Under the pieces are notes generated by a model. The model ran no database searches. It had not been told where the DNA came from and saw only the letters and a program-made list of their open reading frames with translations. Positions 33,288 to 41,886 of a stretch of DNA of 64,000 bases are shown here, piece after piece. How positions within the stretch are numbered: the stretch's first letter is position 1; each line of letters starts with the position of its first letter. The translations under genes and the position numbers were made by a program. This DNA is from DATJPY01 sp035506135 (GTDB lineage Bacteria > Myxococcota_A > UBA9160 > PR03), in NCBI GenBank assembly GCA_035506135.1, contig DATJPY010000095.1, positions 1-64,000 on the forward strand, given 5' to 3'.

Positions 33288-33715
33288 CCCGATGCGCCAC
33301 CCCGGGTGGGGCCCGACTCGAACGCCGCCACGTCCTCGGGAAGGGCGACCCACGCGTGCTTGTCCTTCGTCCAGACGGACTGCTCCGGACGCGGGAAGCC
33401 GGGGTCCGCGAACGCGCCGAGCGCGACGCCGACGAGCTCCGGCATCCGCGCCGGCTCCCAGTACACGTTCGATCCGCAGCCTCCGCAGAAGTGGAACTTC
33501 ACGGGGAAGCCGCTCGCGGACCCGCGCTCGAAGACGGCCGACGTCCCGCGCTCGACGTGCACGCGATTGCGCTCGTAGAAGACCGCGACGCTGAACGCGC
33601 TGCCGGTCCGGCGCTGGCATTCGAGGCAGTGACAGAGCGAGATCCGCCTCGGCTCGCCCGAGCATCGGAGCTCGAGCCGGCCGCAGTGGCAGCGAGCCGA
33701 GCGCGACGTCGCCAA
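33284..33715 (-). CDS. GFA-family (CENP-V/Gfa) zinc-binding protein
   Basis: A 143-residue protein of the GFA fold, named from glutathione-dependent formaldehyde-activating enzyme. Zinc ligands are seen as ARCHCGRLELRC and SLCHCLECQRRTGSAF, then HFCGGCGSNVYWE. An in-frame stop lies just upstream (33725-33727), and the only usable start is TTG at 33715. Function in this context is unknown: formaldehyde binding is claimed for a few members only, although the SBP56 enzyme elsewhere in the window would release formaldehyde. Confidence 0.87.
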   Translation of the reverse strand: MATSRSARCHCGRLELRCSGEPRRISLCHCLECQRRTGSAFSVAVFYERNRVHVERGTSAVFERGSASGFPVKFHFCGGCGSNVYWEPARMPELVGVALGAFADPGFPRPEQSVWTKDKHAWVALPEDVAAFESGPTRGGASG

Positions 33716-33724
33716 CGGCTTCCC

Positions 33725-34114
33725 CTATGCCTCCGTCGGATACCCGCGCTCGGTCCAGCCGGTCCAGCCACCGGCGAGCGAGCGCACCTCGCGGAAGCCC
33801 ATGTGCTGCAGCGACTGCGCCGCGAGCGCGCTGCGGTGTCCGCCGCCGCAGTAGAGGACGAGCTTGCGCGCGCGGTCGGCGAGCCATGGGTCGCGCTTGC
33901 GGTGCTCGAGGTCCGCGCGCACCTCGAGGAAGCCGCGCGGCACGTGGCGCGCACCCGGAAGGTGGCCCTCGGCGAACTCGTCGGCCTCGCGCACGTCGAC
34001 GAGGTGCCAGCCGCCGCGGTCCGGGAGCTCGAGCAGCCGCCGCACCTCCTCGGGCGAGATCTCCCGCACCTCGGCGAGCGCGTCGCGCACCAGGTCCGCC
34101 AGCGACTTCGCCAT
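33725..34114 (-). CDS. Single-domain rhodanese-like sulfurtransferase
   Basis: A 129-residue rhodanese-fold protein. The active-site loop is VLYCGGGHRSALAAQ (CxxGxRS type), so persulfide formation on the Cys is possible. Other typical parts are WHLVDVREADEFAEGHLPGA and LAGGWTGWTERGYP. It has no signal peptide. It is first in a three-gene minus-strand run, and its 5' side faces the kinase gene across 138 bp of mostly featureless sequence. Confidence 0.9.
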   Translation of the reverse strand: MAKSLADLVRDALAEVREISPEEVRRLLELPDRGGWHLVDVREADEFAEGHLPGARHVPRGFLEVRADLEHRKRDPWLADRARKLVLYCGGGHRSALAAQSLQHMGFREVRSLAGGWTGWTERGYPTEA

Positions 34115-34252
34115 GCTGCGGCAGTATACCGGCGCGGCCCGCGGAGGTGACGAGCATGCACCATCCGCGCGCGATCCGGCCCGAGGAGCGCGCGGCGTAC
34201 CGGCCTCCAGGGTCGGCTCAACCGATGCCGGCGGATTGCCGATTTCACCGCC

Positions 34253-37200
34253 GTGAGGTGGAGTCTCCAGCGGAGCACGGGGACGGCGCGCGCCGCGCTG
34301 CCCCTTGTGTTGCGGATCCTGGCGCTGGCCGTCGCGGCCGGTCTCGTGCCGGTTCGGGCCGGCGCGGGTCCGGTCCTCGTGCTGCCGCCGCGGGCCGAGC
34401 CGCGCCTCGAGACGCTGGCGCTCGGTGCCACCGCGTGGGTGCGCGGGCGACTCGCGGACGCGGGACTGCGCTCGGACGAGGGGACCGCGGCCCAGGACTC
34501 GATGCCGACGTCGCGCCCGGCCCTGCTCCCCGACGCCCAGGCGCTGCGCGCGCTCGGCCTCCAGGCGGGCGCGGAGCGCGCCTGGGCGGTGGAGCTCCAG
34601 GCGCAGGCGGGCCGCGGAGCCGTCCGCATCCTGCTCGTCGACCTGAAGACAGGAGCGCTCGCGGCCGGCGGCCGCGGCGACGCGCCGCTCGCGGAGCTGG
34701 GCAAGGCGGTCGCCGATGCGGCCGACGCGCTGCTCGTGCAGGCCGGGCTGCCCGGACAGACGGTCTCGGTGCCGGCGCTCGTCGACATCGAACGCTACGG
34801 CCAGGCGGAGCAGGATCTCGCGCTCGGCCATCTCGCGAGCGCCTGGGGCGCGGTGGCGAGCAAGCTCGATCCCACCTCGGCCGCGCTGCGCGAGCGGATC
34901 CAGCGCCTCGGGCAGCTCGAGCGAACGCCGCTCGGCGAGCGCGCCCGGCTCGTCGTCGCACAGGGCGAGTCCGAGCGCGCGCGCGTCTGGGTGCGCACGC
35001 AGCTCTCGACGACGCAGGATCCGGCGCTCGTGCTGGCGGCGGCTGCGGCGGCCGAGGAGCGCGGCGACTTCGCCCGCGCGCTCCCGCTCTACGAGCGCGC
35101 GCGCGACCTCGATCCCAAGCACGACGCCGACGCCGAGCTCGGCCGGGCGCGCTCGCTGGGGCAGCTCGGTCGGCTCGAGGAGGCGATCGCGCTCCTCACG
35201 GCGCCGGCCGCCGCGCAGCTCGACGCCGCCGACCTCGATGCGCTGGCGGAGCAGCCGGGGATCGCCGAGGCGGCGAGCGCGAAGATCCACGTGCGCGCGG
35301 CCGAGTCGGCCTCGGCGCGCTTCGACGCGGACCGCGCCCAGAAGAACTGGACGCGCGCGGCGCAGCTCGATCCGTCGCTCGAGCCGCGGGCGCAGCGCGA
35401 GATCGCGCTCCTGGAGGCCGACCTCGGCCAGCTCGACCAGGCGCAGCCGGCGGCCGAGCGCGCCGTCGAGCTGGGCTCGGCCGACGCACCCGTCTGGCAG
35501 CTCCTCGGCCGCGCGCGCAAGCAGGCCGGGGATGCGGCAGGCGCCAAGGTCGCCTTCGAGAAGGCGCGCGCGATGGCGCCGAGCGACGCGGGTCCGCTCG
35601 TCAGCCTCGGCCAGCTCGCGATCGACGCGGGCGACACGCAGGGCGGGTCGGACGATCTGCACCGTGCACTCGAGCTCGCCCCGGGCGAGAACACGGCGCG
35701 GATCAGCCTGGCGAAGCTGCTCGAGGCGGGCGGGAAGGTCGACGAGGCGCTGGCGCTGCTCGAGGCGGCGCCCGGAAAGGCGCCCGACGTGCTCCGCGAG
35801 GCCGCGTCGCTCCGCGTGCAGCGCGGCGACCGCGAGCAGGCCAAGCGGATGCTCGAGCAGGCGATCGAGATGCAGCCCGAGGACGGGACGCTCCAGGAGG
35901 CGCTCGCCCAGGTGCAGGAGCAGGGCGGCGACGCGGCCGGGGCGGAGGCCGCGCGCAACAATGCGCGCCGTCTCGCCGGCAACGGAGCGGGCGGCGGCGC
36001 GCGCCGGGGCGGCGCGTCCGAGGAAGGCAAGGAGGGCGGCGAGGCGCGGGCCGCGAGCGCCGAGAGCCTGGCCGATCTGGCGGCGACCTTCCCGACCGAG
36101 CTCGCCGGACGCGACGCGCCGATCCAGGTGGTCGCGCTCCTCGCGGCGAGCGCCGTCGCGCCCACGGATCCGGTCGTGCGCTGGCTGGCGCCGCAGCGCA
36201 TCGACCCGGAGGGCGTGACGCAGGAGCTGCAGAAGGCGCTCGCCGCGCACTACGAGGTGGTACCGCCGATGGAGATCCCGCGCGATCTCGATCGCTCGGA
36301 GCAGACGGCGCTGCGCGGCTTCGGCGGCAGCGAGCAGACCGTGGCGCGCCTGAACGAGGCGCTCGGCACCGACGCGATCTTCGTCGCCCGCTTGAGCCTC
36401 CCGGACGGCGAGGACGCGCGCAGCAACCCGGGCGCGCTGCGGGTGGAGATGCGGATGCTGGTCGGCAACACCGACCCGAACGTCCGCCGCTTCCGCAACG
36501 AGGCGCTGCTGCCCGGCGGCCAGGGGCACTTCGTCGGCTGGAACCCGTCCGCGCTCGCGATCTACTCGCTGTTGCTGGTGCTGGGCGCGCTCCCGATCGT
36601 GCGCGGCTGGGGCCAGGTCACGGTGGGGATCCAGTACTCGACGCTCAACAAGGGCTTCTTCAGCATCAAGCTCTCGCGGCGGCCCGAGCGCGCCGGCAGC
36701 GGCAAGCAGGAAGGCCGCTCGCGCGACGGCCGCTTCCTGCGCCGCCTCAAGCTGATGAGCCGCTTCCAGCGCTCCCTGGTGGGGCGCGAGACCGTCTTCC
36801 GCTGGATTCCGGCGCGCCGCTATCACGTCGCCGTGCACGGGCTCCTGCAGGATCCCACGAGCGACGACGTGGTCGGCAACTACTTCGCCGAGGAGGCGGT
36901 CGCGGTGCGCCGCGGCCGCAACGTCCGCATCGACTTCGACTTCCGCCCCAAGGAGTGCCCGCTGGAGGTCTGCGTCTTCCAGGGCAACGAGCCCGTCCCC
37001 CAGGCGCTGGTCGCACTGCGCGGGCAGCGCGACAGCATGCGCTACGCGCGCAGCGGCCGCACGCTGTACTACCTCGGGCGCGGCCGGCACCGCGTGCTCG
37101 TCGGCGTCGATGGCCGCGTGCTCGAACGGGAGATCGAGATCGAGGGCTTCTCGCAGCGATCGCTCTCGATCGACGTGCAGGACGACGGCGCGATGCTCTT

Positions 37201-38797
37201 CGACGGCTGCCCGCAGGCCGTCGAGCCGTACCTGCAGGGAAGCCTCGAGCTGGCGGCGCAGGCGCTCGAGGAGGCCGGCATCGCCGTCGCCGCGGCGCGC
37301 GTGCGCGGCGAGCACTATGCGGCGCTGGGCGAGATGGAGAAGGCGGCGAGCTGCTTCCAGAAGGCCGGGCGCTTCGACGAGGCGGCCTCCCTGCTCTCCA
37401 CGACCGTCGACTCCGGCAGCGCCGCCGCGCTCTTCGAGAAGGCCGGCAGCTACGAGAAGGCCGCCGCGGCCTACCGCGAGAGCGGCGACCCCGTGAAGGC
37501 GGCGACCTGCTTCGAGGCCGCCTATCAGTACGAGGACGCCGTCGAGTGCTACCGCGAGGCGGGCAACCTCGAGAAGGTCTGCGAGCTGCTCGAGAAGCTC
37601 GCCAACCCGTTCGAGGCCGCGCGCGCTGCCGTCGAGCTGGGCGACGTGGATCGCGCGATTCGCAACCTGCAGACCATCGACCTGCGCGACACCACGTATG
37701 GCGCCGCCTGCCGCATGCTCGGTGAGATCTTCGCGGAGCGCGGCGAGTTCGAGCTCGCGGTCCAGAAGTTCGACGAGGCGATCACGGTCGCCGGTGGAGA
37801 CGCCGCGCCGCTCGACCTGCACGACGAGTACGCGCGCGCTCTCGAGCGGGCAGGCCGCACCGAGGAGGCGATCGCGGCCTGCGAGGCGATCCGCGCCCGC
37901 GACTTCCACTATCCCGACGTGACGGCGCGCATCGAGGCGCTGCGCCAGCGCCTCGGTGCCGCACGTACCCAGGTCGCGTCGACCCGGTCGGGCGAGGGCC
38001 GCTACGAGCTGCTGCAGGAGATCGGGCGCGGCGGCATGGGCGTCGTATTCAAGGCGCGCGACCGCAAGCTCGGTCGCATCGTGGCGCTGAAGCGCCTGCC
38101 CGAGAACCTGCGCAACCATCCGACGGCCGTGCGCCTGTTCCTGCGCGAGGCGCGCGCGGCGGCCGCGCTCAATCACCGCAACATCGTGACGGTCTACGAT
38201 GCCGACCAGGAAGGCGACGCCTACTTCATCACCATGGAGTACCTGGAGGGCCTGCCGCTGCACGAGGTGCTGGCGCGGCGCGGGCGGCTCTCGGCGCGGG
38301 ACGTGTCGCGCTTGGGCGTGCAGATCGCGGCCGGGCTCGAGTACGCCCACTCGCAGGGCATCGTGCACCGCGACATCAAGACGTCGAACCTCTTCTTCAC
38401 CAAGGACCGCGTGCTGAAGATCATGGACTTCGGCCTCGCCAAGATGATGGAGGAGGTTCGGCGCTCGGCGACGGTGGTCGGGGGAACGCCCTACTACATG
38501 GCGCCCGAGCAGGCCGCCGGGGAGGACGTCGACCCGCGGGCCGACCTGTACGCCTTCGGCGTGACGCTCTACGAGCTGCTCGCCGGTGCCGTCCCCTTCC
38601 TCGAGGGGGACGTCACGTATCACCATCGGCACACCGCCCCGCCGGAGCTGCGCCAGAAGGCTCCGGACGTGCCGCAGGAGCTGTCCGACCTCGTGATGAA
38701 GCTCCTGGCGAAGCGCCCCGAGGAACGCTTCGCGACGGCCGCCGAGGTGGGTGCCCGCCTGCAGCAGATCGCGAAGCATCTCGCCGGCAGCGGCTGA
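34253..38797 (+). CDS. Membrane Ser/Thr protein kinase with TPR regions on both sides of the membrane
   Basis: A 1514-residue protein. Residues about 14-36 are a signal-like segment. About 185-640 is a long TPR-like helical array ending in an Ala/Glu/Gly-rich patch. A probable membrane helix follows at about 764-783 (SALAIYSLLLVLGALPIVRG). A beta-rich region runs to about 1000, with further TPR-like repeats at about 1015-1240 (ALFEKAGSYEKAAAAYRESG). The kinase domain is at about 1250-1505, with all key residues: GRGGMG (from 1258), Lys1280, HRD Asp1374, DFG Asp1392 and APEQ. This predicts an N-out, C-in receptor, the reverse of PknB. The GTG at 34253 lacks a clear ribosome site, so the N-terminus is uncertain. 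Confidence 0.88.
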   Translation: MRWSLQRSTGTARAALPLVLRILALAVAAGLVPVRAGAGPVLVLPPRAEPRLETLALGATAWVRGRLADAGLRSDEGTAAQDSMPTSRPALLPDAQALRALGLQAGAERAWAVELQAQAGRGAVRILLVDLKTGALAAGGRGDAPLAELGKAVADAADALLVQAGLPGQTVSVPALVDIERYGQAEQDLALGHLASAWGAVASKLDPTSAALRERIQRLGQLERTPLGERARLVVAQGESERARVWVRTQLSTTQDPALVLAAAAAAEERGDFARALPLYERARDLDPKHDADAELGRARSLGQLGRLEEAIALLTAPAAAQLDAADLDALAEQPGIAEAASAKIHVRAAESASARFDADRAQKNWTRAAQLDPSLEPRAQREIALLEADLGQLDQAQPAAERAVELGSADAPVWQLLGRARKQAGDAAGAKVAFEKARAMAPSDAGPLVSLGQLAIDAGDTQGGSDDLHRALELAPGENTARISLAKLLEAGGKVDEALALLEAAPGKAPDVLREAASLRVQRGDREQAKRMLEQAIEMQPEDGTLQEALAQVQEQGGDAAGAEAARNNARRLAGNGAGGGARRGGASEEGKEGGEARAASAESLADLAATFPTELAGRDAPIQVVALLAASAVAPTDPVVRWLAPQRIDPEGVTQELQKALAAHYEVVPPMEIPRDLDRSEQTALRGFGGSEQTVARLNEALGTDAIFVARLSLPDGEDARSNPGALRVEMRMLVGNTDPNVRRFRNEALLPGGQGHFVGWNPSALAIYSLLLVLGALPIVRGWGQVTVGIQYSTLNKGFFSIKLSRRPERAGSGKQEGRSRDGRFLRRLKLMSRFQRSLVGRETVFRWIPARRYHVAVHGLLQDPTSDDVVGNYFAEEAVAVRRGRNVRIDFDFRPKECPLEVCVFQGNEPVPQALVALRGQRDSMRYARSGRTLYYLGRGRHRVLVGVDGRVLEREIEIEGFSQRSLSIDVQDDGAMLFDGCPQAVEPYLQGSLELAAQALEEAGIAVAAARVRGEHYAALGEMEKAASCFQKAGRFDEAASLLSTTVDSGSAAALFEKAGSYEKAAAAYRESGDPVKAATCFEAAYQYEDAVECYREAGNLEKVCELLEKLANPFEAARAAVELGDVDRAIRNLQTIDLRDTTYGAACRMLGEIFAERGEFELAVQKFDEAITVAGGDAAPLDLHDEYARALERAGRTEEAIAACEAIRARDFHYPDVTARIEALRQRLGAARTQVASTRSGEGRYELLQEIGRGGMGVVFKARDRKLGRIVALKRLPENLRNHPTAVRLFLREARAAAALNHRNIVTVYDADQEGDAYFITMEYLEGLPLHEVLARRGRLSARDVSRLGVQIAAGLEYAHSQGIVHRDIKTSNLFFTKDRVLKIMDFGLAKMMEEVRRSATVVGGTPYYMAPEQAAGEDVDPRADLYAFGVTLYELLAGAVPFLEGDVTYHHRHTAPPELRQKAPDVPQELSDLVMKLLAKRPEERFATAAEVGARLQQIAKHLAGSG

Positions 38798-38830
38798 TCT
38801 TCGCGCGCATCCGCCGGCTGCGCTGAAGAG

Positions 38831-38845
38831 GCGCCGTCCCGGCGC
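38831..38845 (+). terminator. Hairpin after the kinase gene
   Basis: Perfect 6-bp stem GCGCCG/CGGCGC with a TCC loop, 34 bp after the kinase stop. No T-run follows. The remaining gap to 39073 holds a direct repeat (described separately) and no other feature that I can support. Confidence 0.35.
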
Positions 38846-39008
38846 GTCCAATGTCGACACCGCGTTCGCTCGGTACGCAAGTCTCGCGGTGGAAGTGCCG
38901 ATGACGCTGCTGTAGGCTCTTGGTCCGCACCGCCGCGTGCGGCCCCCCAGTCCCGGTGGCCCGTGCCAGGCCGCGGCCCTGGCTCCTGAAAGCTGCTGTC
39001 GATCGGTC

Positions 39009-39047
39009 CCGGCGATCGGTTCCTGACTTCCGGCGATCGGTTCCTGA
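39009..39047. repeat. Two 18-bp direct repeats upstream of the 2-oxoglutarate dehydrogenase gene
   Basis: The 18-mer CCGGCGATCGGTTCCTGA occurs exactly at 39009-39026 and 39030-39047, a 21-bp period (two helical turns). A weaker GATCGGTCCC copy precedes them at 39001. The last copy ends 26 bp before the ATG and just before the ribosome site AAGGAG, so it is well placed for a regulator or 5' UTR element. Confidence 0.8.
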
Positions 39048-39073
39048 GGCTGGGTTAAGGAGTTGGCTCCAAG

Positions 39074-41860
39074 ATGGGCCCCGACATGGATTCGGATCCG
39101 ATGGAGCGGCCACAGGCTCGGTCGCTCCCCGCGCCGTCCGCCGACGGCGATCCGCTCGCGAGCTTCGGTGTCAACGCGGCCTTCGTCGAAGAGATCCGAC
39201 AGCGATACGAGATCGATCCGACCTCGGTCGACGCCGCGTGGGCTTCGCTGTTCAGCGCGGAGCGCTCGCTCGGCGACGAGCGGCTCGACCGGCGCACCGC
39301 GGAGAAGTACGCGCGCGTCCTGCGGCTCATCCACGCCTTCCGCGCGCGCGGCCACCGCATCGCCGACATCGATCCGCTCGGCGGCCGCGCCAGCTCCTAC
39401 TTCCCCGAGCTCGATCCGGCCCATTACGGGCTCGGCACCGACGATCTCGACCGTCCGTTCCTCGCCGGCGACCTGCCCGGCGGACCGGTGCAGACGCTGC
39501 GCGAGATCCTCGACCGGCTGCGCGCGACGTACTGCGGCAAGGTCGGCGTCGAGTTCACCCACATCCAGGATCCCGGCCGCAAGGCGTGGATCCAGCGGCG
39601 CCTCGAGGAGACGCGCAACCAGACCCCGCTCGAGCGCGGGGAGCGGCTGCGCGTGCTCGAGATGCTCTCGCGCGCCGAGCTCTTCGAGCGCTTCCTCCAC
39701 ACCAAGTTCGTCGGGCAGAAACGCTTCTCGCTCGAGGGCGCCGAGTCGCTGATCCCGCTGCTCGACACGATCGTCGAGGAGGGGCCGGCGCGCGACGTGC
39801 GCGAGTTCGTGATCGGGATGGCGCATCGCGGGCGCCTGAACGTGCTCTCGAACCTCCTCGGCAAGTCGCTCGAGACGATCTTCGGCGAGTTCGAGGACAT
39901 CGAGAACGTCGAGGCCCCGTTCGGCTCGGGCGACGTCAAGTACCACAAGGGCTTCTCGAGCGACCGGCGCACGCGCTCCGGCCAGCGCGTCCACCTGTCG
40001 CTGACGGGCAATCCGTCGCATCTCGAGGCGGTGGATCCCGTCGTCGAAGGGCGCACGCGCGCCAAGCAGATGAGCGTCGGCGACGTGCGCGGGCGCAGCG
40101 TGGTGCCGCTGCTGATCCACGGCGACGCGGCCTTCGCCGGCCAGGGCATGGTCGCCGAGACGCTGAACCTGGCGCGCCTCGCCGGCTACTCGACGGGCGG
40201 CTCGATCCATGTCGTCGTCGACAACCAGATCGGCTTCACGACGACGCCCGCCGAGGCGCGCTCGACGCTCTACTGCACCGACGTCGCCAAGATGATCCAG
40301 GTGCCGATCTTCCACGTGAACGGCGATGATCCCGACGCCGTGGTGCACGTGGCCGGGCTCGCGATCGAGTACCGCCAGCGCTTCGGCGAGGACGTGGTGG
40401 TCGACCTGGTCTGCTATCGGCGCCACGGCCACAACGAGGGCGACGAGCCGAGCTTCACGCAGCCGCTTCTCTACGAGAAGATCCGCGCGCTGCCGGGCGT
40501 GCGGAAGGTCTATGCCGAGAAGCTGGTGGCCGCCGGCGTGCTCGATCTCGCCGAGGCCGAGCGCATGGAGGCCGAGCTCGGCGAGCAGCTCCAGCACGCG
40601 CTCGCGAACGTGAAGACCAAGCCGCCCGGCCCCGACGAGCCCTACGAGCCGAGCGGGCCGTGGACCGGCTTCTCGCGCGTGGCGCTCCGGGAGCAGCCCG
40701 ACACGAGCGTGGCGATCGACCGCTTGCAGCAGATCGCCGAGCGCATCGCCTCGCTGCCGCCCGGCTTCGAGGTGCACCGCAAGCTGGTGCCGTTCATGGA
40801 GCGCCGCAGCAAGGCGATCGCGGAGGGCAGCGGCATCGACTGGGCCTTCGCCGAGGCCCTGGCGTTCGGCTCGCTCCTGCTCGAGGGCTACAACGTCCGC
40901 CTCTCGGGCCAGGACACCTCGCGCGGCACCTTCAGCCAGCGCCACGCAGTGCTCGTCGACCAGCAGAGCGGCACCGAGTACGCGCCGCTCGCGCACCTGT
41001 CGAGCAACCAGGGGCGCTTCGAGGTCTACGACAGCCTGCTGTCGGAGGCCGCGGTGCTCGGCTTCGAGTACGGCTACACGCTCGCGGACCCGATGACGCT
41101 CACGCTGTGGGAGGCCCAGTTCGGCGACTTCGCGAACGGGGCGCAGGTGATCATCGACCAGTTCGTGTCGTCTGCGTCGGTGAAGTGGGGACGCCTGAGC
41201 GGGCTCGTGATGCTGCTGCCGCACGGCTACGAGGGGCAGGGCCCCGAGCACTCGAGCGCGCGGATCGAGCGCTTCCTCCAGCTCTGCGCGGAGGACAACC
41301 TGCAGATCGTGAACTGCACCACGCCGGCGCAGTACTTCCACGTGCTGCGCCGCCAGATGCGCCGGAACTTCCGCTCGCCGCTGGTCGTCTTCACGCCGAA
41401 GAGCCTGCTGCGCGCGCCGCGCGCGGCGTCGCTCCCGGCGGAGCTCACCGGCGGGCGCTTCCAGCCGCTGATCGAGGACGCGGCGGCCCTGCGCGAAGCC
41501 GATCGCGTGCGCCGCGTGCTGCTCTGCTCGGGCAAGGTCTACTACGACCTGCTCGAGGAGCGCGAGCGCCGCGCCGACACCGCGATCATCCGTCTGGAGC
41601 AGCTCTATCCCTGGGACGACGGCGCGATCGCCGCGGCGCTGGCGCGCTTCGATCGCGCCGAGCGCGTGCTCTGGGTGCAGGAGGAGCCGGCCAACATGGG
41701 TCCGTGGCTCTTCGTGCGCGACCCGCTCGAGGCGGCGCTGCGCCCCGGGCTCGTGCTCGGCTATGCGGGCCGGCCGAGCGCCGCCGCACCGGCCGGCGGC
41801 TCGCTGCGGGTGCACCGCCGCCAGCAGGCGGCGCTGGTCGCGAAGGCGTTCGCCGACTGA
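39074..41860 (+). CDS. sucA: 2-oxoglutarate dehydrogenase E1 component
   Basis: A 928-residue ThDP-dependent E1 that decarboxylates 2-oxoglutarate in the TCA cycle. Landmarks are LIHAFRARGHRIADIDPLG, FVIGMAHRGRLNVLSNLLGK, SLTGNPSHLEAVDPVVEG, HGDAAFAGQGMVAETLNLA, VVDNQIGFTT (ThDP/Mg site) and the C-terminal LSGQDTSRGTFSQRHAVL with LPHGYEGQGPEHSSARIERF. It lacks the E2 catalytic fusion of mycobacterial Kgd. No E2 or E3 gene is adjacent, so the partners must lie elsewhere. The upstream direct repeats may regulate it. The ATG at 39074 follows AAGGAG by 11 bp. Confidence 0.95.
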   Translation: MGPDMDSDPMERPQARSLPAPSADGDPLASFGVNAAFVEEIRQRYEIDPTSVDAAWASLFSAERSLGDERLDRRTAEKYARVLRLIHAFRARGHRIADIDPLGGRASSYFPELDPAHYGLGTDDLDRPFLAGDLPGGPVQTLREILDRLRATYCGKVGVEFTHIQDPGRKAWIQRRLEETRNQTPLERGERLRVLEMLSRAELFERFLHTKFVGQKRFSLEGAESLIPLLDTIVEEGPARDVREFVIGMAHRGRLNVLSNLLGKSLETIFGEFEDIENVEAPFGSGDVKYHKGFSSDRRTRSGQRVHLSLTGNPSHLEAVDPVVEGRTRAKQMSVGDVRGRSVVPLLIHGDAAFAGQGMVAETLNLARLAGYSTGGSIHVVVDNQIGFTTTPAEARSTLYCTDVAKMIQVPIFHVNGDDPDAVVHVAGLAIEYRQRFGEDVVVDLVCYRRHGHNEGDEPSFTQPLLYEKIRALPGVRKVYAEKLVAAGVLDLAEAERMEAELGEQLQHALANVKTKPPGPDEPYEPSGPWTGFSRVALREQPDTSVAIDRLQQIAERIASLPPGFEVHRKLVPFMERRSKAIAEGSGIDWAFAEALAFGSLLLEGYNVRLSGQDTSRGTFSQRHAVLVDQQSGTEYAPLAHLSSNQGRFEVYDSLLSEAAVLGFEYGYTLADPMTLTLWEAQFGDFANGAQVIIDQFVSSASVKWGRLSGLVMLLPHGYEGQGPEHSSARIERFLQLCAEDNLQIVNCTTPAQYFHVLRRQMRRNFRSPLVVFTPKSLLRAPRAASLPAELTGGRFQPLIEDAAALREADRVRRVLLCSGKVYYDLLEERERRADTAIIRLEQLYPWDDGAIAAALARFDRAERVLWVQEEPANMGPWLFVRDPLEAALRPGLVLGYAGRPSAAAPAGGSLRVHRRQQAALVAKAFAD

Positions 41861-41886
41861 CTTGCGGCAGAAGACCCGCGTAGGCG

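Noticed and set aside
34156..34252. Small frame starting at the ATG at 34156 upstream of the kinase
   Set aside because: It runs into another frame of the kinase gene without domain content. A short leader peptide cannot be excluded but has no support.
33725..41815. A minus-strand open frame of about 2700 codons opposite the kinase and 2-oxoglutarate dehydrogenase genes
   Set aside because: It is a by-product of high GC and codon bias. Only its last 129 codons (rhodanese) are a real gene; the rest is low-complexity Arg/Ala/Glu sequence antisense to clear genes.
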